Positions 57,963-64,000 of a stretch of DNA of 64,000 nucleotides are shown here, piece by piece (position 1 is the stretch's first letter; each line of letters begins with the position of its first letter). The stretch is taken from positions 671,221-735,220 of the forward strand of contig VXNX01000013.1 in the NCBI GenBank assembly GCA_009840385.1, written 5' to 3'. The notes below the pieces were generated by a model. It saw only the letters and a program-made list of their open reading frames with translations, did not search any database and was not told where the DNA came from. The stretch is from Candidatus Dadabacteria bacterium (GTDB lineage Bacteria > Desulfobacterota_D > UBA1144 > Nemesobacterales > Nemesobacteraceae). The position numbers and the translations under genes were made by a program.

Positions 57963-60503
57963 ATGAAGAAAGGAATTATTACAGGGCTTACAGCGTTGCT
58001 TTTCGCGGCTTTGTTAAGTCCCTTGGCGCAGTCTTACGAACTTGAAAAGCTGGTGGTGCTCGGCAGCCGTTTTCAGGAACGCAGCGTTTCGGATTCACCG
58101 GTTCCGGTTGATGTCATAACCGAAGAGGAAATTGTCGCCACCGGACAGACCGAGGTAGGCAGGGTTATTCAGGAACTCATACCGTCTTTTAACTTTTCAA
58201 GCTCAACCATAAGCGACGGAACGGACGCTCTCCGTCCCGCTACGCTTCGGGGCTTGGGACCTGATCAGGTCCTGGTGCTGGTTAACGGAAAGCGCCGCCA
58301 CAAAAGCGCCCTTATACATGTAAACACATCCGTCGGACGTGGTACGGCGGGCGTTGACATGAACACAATTCCGGTAAGTGCGATAAAGAGAATCGAAGTT
58401 CTGAGGGACGGTTCTTCAGCCCAGTATGGCTCAGACGCTATCTCCGGCGTTATAAACATAATCCTTAAGGATGGCTACGATGGTAAGGTCGCGGCATCTG
58501 TGGGACAACTTTACGAAGGAGACGGAGAAACCGTGGTCGCGAGCATAAACAAGGGTTTTTCACTTGGCGGCGAAAGCGTCGTGAACGCTACGCTTGAAGT
58601 AAGGGACAGAAGTTCCTCCAACAGGGCTGGGGTCATGGGAGATATTCAGTATCCGGGCAGCGAATGTCTTGACGAGAACGGAAATACGGCACCGTGCGGA
58701 AGCCTGAGCGGTCCGCGGACGCTTTCGGCCAGTAGCGTGAACGACCCCGAGCGCGCTTTTGACAGGGACAGGTTCCGGGTAGGTGATGCTGACTCCACCC
58801 ACGTAAGCTTCGTGCTCAACATGAGGGGACCGGTGGATTTTATGGACGGGGAGGTATACAGCTTCTTTGACTTGTCCACAAGGGAAAATGAGAGCGGAGG
58901 TTTTTACAGAAGGGCAAATCAGCTTGACAGAAACCCCGCCGGATCAGATTACCCGGATGGTTTTCTTCCTCTTATCAACACCCGTATAAATGATATCGCG
59001 TTCGGTGCGGGTTTCGAGGGAAACCTTACCGACAGCGTCAAAATGGACGCGAGTTATGTAGTGGGCGGAAACACTTTTTCCTTCGAAATCACTGATTCCC
59101 ATAACGCCTCATGGGTCAGGTGTCATACCGGTGAAGCGGAGCAATGTCTCTCCGACGTGGATTACACCGGCTCAATTCCATTGTCTGCCGACGCGGGAGA
59201 GTTGAAGCTTTTTCAGCACACCGTGAATCTTGATTTTACGACTCCTTTTACGTTTGGAAATCTCGCTTGGGGAGGTGAGTACAGAAGGGAGGAATATGAA
59301 ATAGAAGCCGGTGAAGCGTATTCATATGAAGACTACGATGGTCCCGGAGGTAGAGGGTCTCCCGGAATACAGGTGTTTCCCGGTTTCAAACCCAGCAATG
59401 AGCTTTCAGAAACGAGGGATGCTTTTTCCGCTTACGCCGACGCGGAATTTGACGTAGGGGAGATGCTGCTTTTAAGTCCTGCGGTGCGCTACGAGAACTA
59501 CAGCGATTTCGGAAACACCTTTAACGGAAAACTCTCTGCCCGAGCTGCGCTTTCCGATTCTTTTGCCTTGCGCGGTTCTGCGAGCACGGGTTTTAGGGCT
59601 CCTTCCATGCAGCAGATTTATTTCAATAACGTCTCGACGCAGTTCAATCTCAATCCGGACACGGGAGAGTTTGATGCATTTGAAGTGGGAACTTTCCGTA
59701 ATGACAGTGATCTGGCAAGAATGATAGGAATTCCGGAACTTAAAGAAGAAACCTCAAGGAATTTCAGTGCCGGCTTTGTGTTCAATCCCCTTCCTGCTTT
59801 GACGATTACAACCGATTTTTACTACATACTTATTGACGACCGCATTATCCTAAGCGGCAGGATTAGCGAGGGCAATGAAGCTATTCCTCAATCGGTAAGG
59901 GACAGCATTGGGATACAGCAGGGTCAGTTCTTCATGAATGCAGCGGACACTACAACCAAAGGGGTGGACGTGGTTGCGAGCTTCGATCATTCCTTTGCCG
60001 ACAATTCCACTTTGAAGATCGTTTTGGCCGGAACGGTAAACGAAACCGAGATCACGGACGTGAATCTTCCGCTTGGCCTTCCCGAGGAGCTTTTTACAGC
60101 GCAAGACCGTTCGATCGTGGAAGAGTGGCAGCCTAAAGACCGTTTCTCCCTTTCCGGCTCTTATTCGAAAGGATTCGCTTCCCTGCTGGTTGCTGTTCAC
60201 CGTTACGGAGAGTATACGGTTCTCGACGGTGGAAAAAGCCAGACTTACGGAGCAAAGTACCTGACCGATGCGAATCTTAGCTTGGACTTGGGTAAAGTCG
60301 GAATGTTTAAGATCGGAGCGAACAACCTTTTTGACGTAAAACCCGACAAAAACGAGATCGGCCAGTCAAGAGGCGGTATCATATACGATCACGACGGATC
60401 CCCTATAGTGAATTCTCCTGGAGTTTTCACTTATTCCCGACGTTCAGCGCCTTTCGGATTTAACGGCGGTTATTACTACTTGGCTTACGAGTACAGCTTC
60501 TGA
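57963..60503 (+). CDS. TonB-dependent outer-membrane receptor
   Basis: An 846-residue outer-membrane receptor. From ATG 57963, after ATGGAGGATCAAG, a signal peptide (about 1-25, ending AQS) leads to the TonB-box-like start and a plug domain: ERSVSDSPVPVDVITEEEI, ATLRGLGPDQVLVLVNGKRR, TIPVSAIKRIEVLRDGSS and AQYGSDAISGVINIILK. The barrel has LSLDLGKVGMFKIGANNLFD near the end and finishes in YYLAYEYSF, with the terminal aromatic. Usual substrates of such receptors are siderophores, vitamin B12 or carbohydrates; no adjacent genes indicate which. An upstream in-frame ATG 57939 is rejected. A strong hairpin terminator follows. Confidence 0.93.
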   Translation: MKKGIITGLTALLFAALLSPLAQSYELEKLVVLGSRFQERSVSDSPVPVDVITEEEIVATGQTEVGRVIQELIPSFNFSSSTISDGTDALRPATLRGLGPDQVLVLVNGKRRHKSALIHVNTSVGRGTAGVDMNTIPVSAIKRIEVLRDGSSAQYGSDAISGVINIILKDGYDGKVAASVGQLYEGDGETVVASINKGFSLGGESVVNATLEVRDRSSSNRAGVMGDIQYPGSECLDENGNTAPCGSLSGPRTLSASSVNDPERAFDRDRFRVGDADSTHVSFVLNMRGPVDFMDGEVYSFFDLSTRENESGGFYRRANQLDRNPAGSDYPDGFLPLINTRINDIAFGAGFEGNLTDSVKMDASYVVGGNTFSFEITDSHNASWVRCHTGEAEQCLSDVDYTGSIPLSADAGELKLFQHTVNLDFTTPFTFGNLAWGGEYRREEYEIEAGEAYSYEDYDGPGGRGSPGIQVFPGFKPSNELSETRDAFSAYADAEFDVGEMLLLSPAVRYENYSDFGNTFNGKLSARAALSDSFALRGSASTGFRAPSMQQIYFNNVSTQFNLNPDTGEFDAFEVGTFRNDSDLARMIGIPELKEETSRNFSAGFVFNPLPALTITTDFYYILIDDRIILSGRISEGNEAIPQSVRDSIGIQQGQFFMNAADTTTKGVDVVASFDHSFADNSTLKIVLAGTVNETEITDVNLPLGLPEELFTAQDRSIVEEWQPKDRFSLSGSYSKGFASLLVAVHRYGEYTVLDGGKSQTYGAKYLTDANLSLDLGKVGMFKIGANNLFDVKPDKNEIGQSRGGIIYDHDGSPIVNSPGVFTYSRRSAPFGFNGGYYYLAYEYSF

Positions 60504-60526
60504 GAACATTTCAGTTAGACGATATT

Positions 60527-60563
60527 TTCCTGCCGGGACATAACTTATCCCGGCAGGAATTTC
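60527..60563. terminator. Bidirectional terminator between TonB receptor and aldehyde dehydrogenase
   Basis: TTCCTGCCGGGA (60527-60538) and TCCCGGCAGGAA (60548-60559) form a perfect 12-base-pair stem with a nine-base loop. TTTCTT follows on the plus strand and AAAATATC precedes it (TTTT on the minus strand after inversion), suiting both converging genes. Confidence 0.85.
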
Positions 60564-60574
60564 TTCCAATTTCC

Positions 60575-61969
60575 TCATATCGCGGATGATCTTATTACCA
60601 TAAGCTTTTCATGGGTCATCTCCCGCATCGTATAAGGAATTCCTCCCGTTCCGATTCCCGAGTGTCCAGCTCCCCGAAAAGGCATCCAGTCGACCCGAAA
60701 CGCGGTGTGGTCGTTTACAAGCACCGACGCCGCTTTTAATTTCCTTACAGCTTCAAGGGCGCTGTCGATGTTCTTAGTGAACACCGACGCCTGAAACGAG
60801 TAGGGGAGACTGTTCGCGAGCTCTATGGCCTCTTCCATTTTTTCGTAAGAGTAGACGGCTATAACGGGTCCGAAGATCTCACTACGCGAGAGTCTGCAGT
60901 CTTGCGACGGATTAAGGATTACAGTCGGTTCATAGCAGGTCTTTCCGATTTTTCTGCCTCCGCAAAGAAGCTTCCCGTTTTTCCTCAAGGCCTCTTTTAC
61001 CCAGGTATGGACTCTTGAGACCTCCCTCGGACTTATGAGAGGGCCTATCTGCGTTTCTTCGCTCATCGGGTCTCCGACTTTTGCCTCAAGGGCGAGTTTT
61101 TTTAGTCCTTCGGCGACCTTTTTAACTACCGAACTCTGCGCGAAAACCCTCTGCACGGAAACGCAGACCTGTCCTGCGTGATAGAATCCGCCTTTTGCTA
61201 GGAGAGGGAGCATGTCGGCCATGTCGGCGTCGCGCTCAACTATCACGGGAGCCGCACCTCCGTGCTCAAGGGCGCATCTTGCTCCAGGCGCGAGTTTTGA
61301 CCTCAGATGCCATCCCACTTTCGCGGAGCCTATGAACGTAAGGTAGTCGACCCTTTTGTCGGTGGCCAGCGCTTCCGCGAGCGTATCGTCCACTACAACT
61401 GCTCGGGCCCATTGTTCCGGGAGGCCGCTTTCGTAAAGGGCTTCAAGAAGGTTAAGGCAGGAGAGGGGAGTGTTGAGCGCGGGCTTTATGATTACTGGGC
61501 AGCCGACGGCCACCGCGGGTATTACCTGGTGAACGGCGAGATTGAAGGGATGGTTAAAGGCTGAGATGGCCACCACAACCCCTATCGGTTCCCTGATGGT
61601 AAAGGCCATCCTGTTAAGCGAAGCCGCGTTTGAGCCCATAGGTATTTCCTCTCCCCCCAGGGCAGAAAGGGACTCAATCGCCACCTTTATTCCGTTTATG
61701 GCTCTTGTGATCTCGGCTCTGGTATCAATGAGGGGTTTTCCGCCCTCCGCGGCGGCATCCGCTACGATGCGGTCGTAGTTTCTCTCGACAAACAACCTCG
61801 TTCGCTCGAGGATCTCTATTCTTTTCGGAAGGGGAATTCTCCCTGACGGGTCATCGGCAAGAGCCCTAGCTGTGGAGAGTGCTTTCTGCATCTCCCTTTT
61901 TCCGGTCACGGGAATTTTTCTTATGAGTTTTTCGTCGTAGGCTCCGAGGACATCAAGTGTTTTCGGCAT
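60575..61969 (-). CDS. NAD(P)-dependent aldehyde dehydrogenase
   Basis: A 464-residue aldehyde dehydrogenase superfamily enzyme. NAD-binding regions include AISAFNHPFNLAVHQVIPAV near residue 146 and FIGSAKVGWHLRSK near 218. The catalytic Cys is in HAGQVCVSVQRVFA (near residue 275) and the general-base Glu in ALEHGGAAPVIV; the second shows H-G-G rather than the usual L-G-G. Later SEIFGPVIAVYSYEKM and FGAxGxSGIG-like FRGAGHSGIGTGGI are typical. Aldehyde substrate unknown. The start is ATG 61969, with GGAGGT seven bases before it; ATG 61984 lies in that ribosome site and is not used. It is divergent from msrB. Confidence 0.91.
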   Translation of the reverse strand: MPKTLDVLGAYDEKLIRKIPVTGKREMQKALSTARALADDPSGRIPLPKRIEILERTRLFVERNYDRIVADAAAEGGKPLIDTRAEITRAINGIKVAIESLSALGGEEIPMGSNAASLNRMAFTIREPIGVVVAISAFNHPFNLAVHQVIPAVAVGCPVIIKPALNTPLSCLNLLEALYESGLPEQWARAVVVDDTLAEALATDKRVDYLTFIGSAKVGWHLRSKLAPGARCALEHGGAAPVIVERDADMADMLPLLAKGGFYHAGQVCVSVQRVFAQSSVVKKVAEGLKKLALEAKVGDPMSEETQIGPLISPREVSRVHTWVKEALRKNGKLLCGGRKIGKTCYEPTVILNPSQDCRLSRSEIFGPVIAVYSYEKMEEAIELANSLPYSFQASVFTKNIDSALEAVRKLKAASVLVNDHTAFRVDWMPFRGAGHSGIGTGGIPYTMREMTHEKLMVIRSSAI

Positions 61970-62082
61970 GCTTGTTACCTCCATAGCGCTTCGCGCGGGC
62001 GTTTTGTTTTTAGATACCTGATTTTAAGACACTTTACATGGACAGCACGGATGTTTATATTGAGAAACAAGAGGTCATCTTC

Positions 62083-62580
62083 ATGATTATGCGCGGAATA
62101 TTCTTGATTATCCTTGCGGTTGCGGCGCTTGTTTTTTCGCCGTTTTCGCCTGCGGGAGGCGAGCAGGCTGAGAAGAAGCCGCCCGAAGGGATAATGGGGC
62201 TCACAACCGAGCAGTGGAAAAAGAAGCTTTCGCCACTTGAGTACAAAGTGCTCTGGAAAAAAGGCACGGAAGCTCCTTTCTCGGGGGACCTGCTTTACAA
62301 CAAGGAAAAAGGGGTATACGTGACCGCGGGCTGCGGACAGCCCGTTTTTTCCTCCGAACATAAATATGATTCAAGGACCGGATGGCCGAGTTTCTGGAAG
62401 CCCATAAGCGAGGATGCTGTGAGGATAGTTCCCGATAATTCCTTCGGACTCAGACGCTTCGAAGTGGTGTCAAGCAAATGCGGGGAGCACTTGGGGCATG
62501 TTTTCAGGGACGGCCCCCCTCCGACCGGACTTAGGTATTGCATAAACTCTGTTGCCTTGGACTTTATTCCCTCTCAATGA
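62083..62580 (+). CDS. msrB: Exported peptide-methionine (R)-S-oxide reductase, lacking zinc cysteines
   Basis: A 165-residue MsrB with an N-terminal signal peptide or anchor (about residues 5-22), so it likely repairs oxidised methionine in the envelope. Start ATG 62083 follows AAGAGGTCATCTTC. The catalytic Cys is in RYCINSVALDF; RTGWPSFWKPISEDAV and CGEHLGHVFRDGPPPTG are typical. The usual zinc site needs two CxxC pairs; here the first of each is missing (VTAGCGQ and SSKCGEH), leaving single cysteines. Zinc-free MsrB forms are known and active with other resolving cysteines. The gene stands alone between ALDH and the AT-rich block. Confidence 0.9.
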   Translation: MIMRGIFLIILAVAALVFSPFSPAGGEQAEKKPPEGIMGLTTEQWKKKLSPLEYKVLWKKGTEAPFSGDLLYNKEKGVYVTAGCGQPVFSSEHKYDSRTGWPSFWKPISEDAVRIVPDNSFGLRRFEVVSSKCGEHLGHVFRDGPPPTGLRYCINSVALDFIPSQ

Positions 62581-62627
62581 TGCCGTATCCCCCATGGGTA
62601 ACAATGTATATAGTTCCCATTTTTAAA

Positions 62628-62663
62628 GATAATCTTGTTTATCAAGGTTATCCCTGGTACAAT
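62628..62663 (+). promoter_or_regulatory. Promoter overlapped by a palindromic operator
   Basis: TTGTTT (62635-62640), 17-base spacer and TACAAT (62658-62663) form a good promoter 27 bases before the protease ATG. GATAATCTTG (62628-62637) and CAAGGTTATC (62643-62652) form a nearly perfect inverted repeat over the -35, fitting a repressor site. The regulator is not identified. Confidence 0.55.
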
Positions 62664-62689
62664 CACCGTTTTTTTAAGGAGGAGAAATC

Positions 62690-63556
62690 ATGTTTCAAAA
62701 AGCATTAAAAACAGTCATGAAGTATACCCTTCCAGTAGTTGTTTTTTCTTACCGAAAAAACGGTAAAACCGAAAGCCTGATTGCAACTTTTGTAGTTTTA
62801 AACGATGAGGGATGGGTTCTAACTGCAAGTCATGTTATAGAACACGCAAGGAGGTTAGAAGATTCCAAACTCTTTGACTCGAGAGTTGCTGAAATTAAAC
62901 AAAACTCCAAACTCAACAAAAAAGAACAAAAAGAAAAAATTCAAGCTTTAGGTACTCGCCCAAAAAACCCAGTTCAAGAATTTTCAATTTGGTGGGGACA
63001 CAATGAATGGAAAATCGAAAATTTTTCTGGCAATAGTACAGTAGATTTAGCTGTTGGGAAGATACTTGGTTTTCAGAAAAACCAGATATCAGATTACCCT
63101 GTTTTTAAAAATCCAACTGTTAATTTCCACCCAGGAGAAGCTCTCTGTAAATTAGGATTCCCTTTTCACAAGTTCGACGCCGAGTACGAAAAAGAAAACA
63201 ACAGATTTTTTCTTCCACCTAAAGCATTACCCTTTCCACTTTTTCCAATCGAAGGAATATTTACGCGTGTTATAGAGACAGAACAAAAAGAAAAAAATTC
63301 ATCCCAAATTCGATTTATAGAAACTTCTTCTCCTGGTTTAAGAGGACAAAGTGGAGGTCCTACTTTTGACGTTGAAGGGAGAATTTGGGCAATACAATCA
63401 AGAACAGTTCATTATCCTTTAGATTTTTCACCGGTTCCTCCGGGAGGGGGGAATAAGGAACATCAATTTCTTAATGTTGGCGTAGGAACACACTCAGAAA
63501 CTGTTATCCAGTTTCTAGACAGTTTAAATATCAGGTATAACTTATCTGAGAATTGA
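62690..63556 (+). CDS. Trypsin-like serine protease, cytoplasmic-looking
   Basis: A 288-residue chymotrypsin-fold protease. The catalytic triad is His48 in VLTASHVIE, Asp119 in TVDLAVGK and Ser221 in LRGQSGGPTFD. The N-terminus (FQKALKTVMKYTLPVVVFSY) is not a typical signal peptide, and no PDZ domain follows, unlike DegP. Between His and Asp there is a charged insertion of about 40 residues. Codon use is strongly A/T-rich compared with all genes to the left, a sign of transfer. AAGGAGGAGAAATC precedes the ATG. A 59-residue gene follows after 20 bases and is likely cotranscribed; such small partners are common in accessory modules, but no function is known. Confidence 0.85.
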   Translation: MFQKALKTVMKYTLPVVVFSYRKNGKTESLIATFVVLNDEGWVLTASHVIEHARRLEDSKLFDSRVAEIKQNSKLNKKEQKEKIQALGTRPKNPVQEFSIWWGHNEWKIENFSGNSTVDLAVGKILGFQKNQISDYPVFKNPTVNFHPGEALCKLGFPFHKFDAEYEKENNRFFLPPKALPFPLFPIEGIFTRVIETEQKEKNSSQIRFIETSSPGLRGQSGGPTFDVEGRIWAIQSRTVHYPLDFSPVPPGGGNKEHQFLNVGVGTHSETVIQFLDSLNIRYNLSEN

Positions 63557-63576
63557 CGTTGATAAGGAGAACAGAG

Positions 63577-63756
63577 ATGAAAAACATTAAAGAAATCAAA
63601 ATTACAGAAACAAAACCAACTATATCCTTGGACGAAGAAAAACCAATAACGGCTTTTGAAGGAAACGAATTCTGGGACTCAGAACTTACTTCACAAGCTG
63701 AACAACCGGATGATCTTGTTTTCGAGTTTTCCAATCAAGAACTGGCGAAGAAGTAA
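63577..63756 (+). CDS. Small acidic protein, 59 residues, unknown function
   Basis: I do not recognise it. ATG 63577 follows AAGGAGAACAGAG, a good ribosome site; an upstream in-frame ATG at 63553 overlaps the protease stop and lacks it. The chain is soluble and acidic with Lys/Ile-rich start (KNIKEIKITETKPT), then EEKPITAFEGNEFWDSEL and DDLVFEFSNQELAKK. No cysteine, signal or membrane segment. Composition is AT-rich as in the adjacent protease gene. A role as substrate, inhibitor or partner of the protease is possible but unsupported beyond adjacency. Confidence 0.6.
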   Translation: MKNIKEIKITETKPTISLDEEKPITAFEGNEFWDSELTSQAEQPDDLVFEFSNQELAKK

Positions 63757-63961
63757 TTAACGGTCGGTTCTTCCTACTCTTAACCCTTCCTTCCCTCGTT
63801 TCTAGCACCACGCCCAGGATCGCTCCAAGAGTGTATAACATAGTATATAGTCCCCTAATTTAATGCTTGACATTGAAGACTCATCTATGATAAAAGCATA
63901 ATTAGCGGCCCCTGTCTTGGGGCTAGGAACGGTTATGATCTCATAAGGAGGTATGGTTGGT
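63757..63961. other. Intergenic region with promoter and hairpin before the last gene
   Basis: TTGACA at 63867-63872 with TAAAAG at 63891-63896 (18-base spacer) is a fair promoter. A hairpin GCCCC (63908-63912)/GGGGC (63919-63923) follows in the leader, and AAGGAGG lies at 63945-63951. No coding frame was seen. Confidence 0.4.
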
Positions 63962-64000
63962 ATGGTTCCAATAGAAGCTTTGTTAGGTTACGTATTGCTG
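63962..64000 (+). CDS. Start of an unidentified gene (runs off window)
   Basis: ATG 63962 lies ten bases after AAGGAGG and begins VPIEALLGYVLL, hydrophobic from the first residues, so a membrane protein or signal peptide is possible. ATG 63953 is in the same frame but too close to the ribosome site. Only 13 codons are in the window; no family call can be made. Confidence 0.4.
   Translation, partial: MVPIEALLGYVLL

Overview
The window is a dense, mostly core chromosomal segment of a Gram-negative bacterium of moderately high GC. The outer membrane is evident from two autotransporter-type barrel proteins, a TonB-dependent receptor, a small outer-membrane barrel protein and beta-barrel C-termini ending in aromatic or hydrophobic residues. 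I cannot name the species. Several traits suggest a deep-branching proteobacterial or candidate-phylum lineage rather than a model gamma-proteobacterium: a fused AccA-AccD carboxyltransferase, archaeal-type phosphoglycerate mutase, short-form HisG, a predicted F420:NADP reductase, scattered nuo genes and a JDVT-CTERM-like sorting tail. This placement is inference. No rRNA, confident tRNA, CRISPR array, insertion sequence or prophage was seen.

Layout. 1-2.9 kb: the end of a GH3 glycosidase, a sodium:solute symporter and an orphan nuoI. 2.9-7.9 kb: a promoter, a structured leader and a giant secreted adhesin-like autotransporter with an SRCR domain, cadherin-like and FN3 repeats. 8-15 kb: accAD fusion, iron-sulfur carrier, M24 peptidase, MazG, outer-membrane barrel, apgM, DUF2237. 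15-21 kb: aroA-cmk-rpsA-sppA-lapA-lipA, all on the plus strand. 21-28 kb: nitrilase, two unknown proteins, DUF985 cupin, DCC oxidoreductase, dnaB, glycerate kinase, nuoE. 28-35 kb: cobalamin adenosyltransferase, O-methyltransferase, glnD, then nadB-nadC-nadA, which together convert aspartate to nicotinate mononucleotide.

35-44.6 kb: GDSL-esterase autotransporter, gamma-glutamyltransferase, ECF42-like sigma factor with TPR tail, ferritin, lon, and a radical SAM protein ending in a clamp-binding-like QLSLF. 44.7-52 kb: prmC-murA-hisG on the minus strand; maf-yggS-proC-yggT and an F420 reductase on the plus strand; then yjbQ and a metallo-beta-lactamase-fold protein that has lost its metal ligands. 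52-60.5 kb: a possible three-way-junction RNA, a secreted Cache protein with repeats and a sorting tail, Hsp20, a TPP enzyme, lepA and a TonB receptor. 60.5-64 kb: aldehyde dehydrogenase, exported MsrB, then a visibly AT-rich block (trypsin-like protease, a 59-residue acidic protein and the start of another gene) that looks acquired.

Most promising for something new: the metal-less beta-CASP-like protein with a C-terminal QLALF; the SRCR-bearing autotransporter and its leader; the structured element upstream of the Cache/JDVT-CTERM gene; and the AT-rich protease module at the right edge with a palindromic operator over its promoter.
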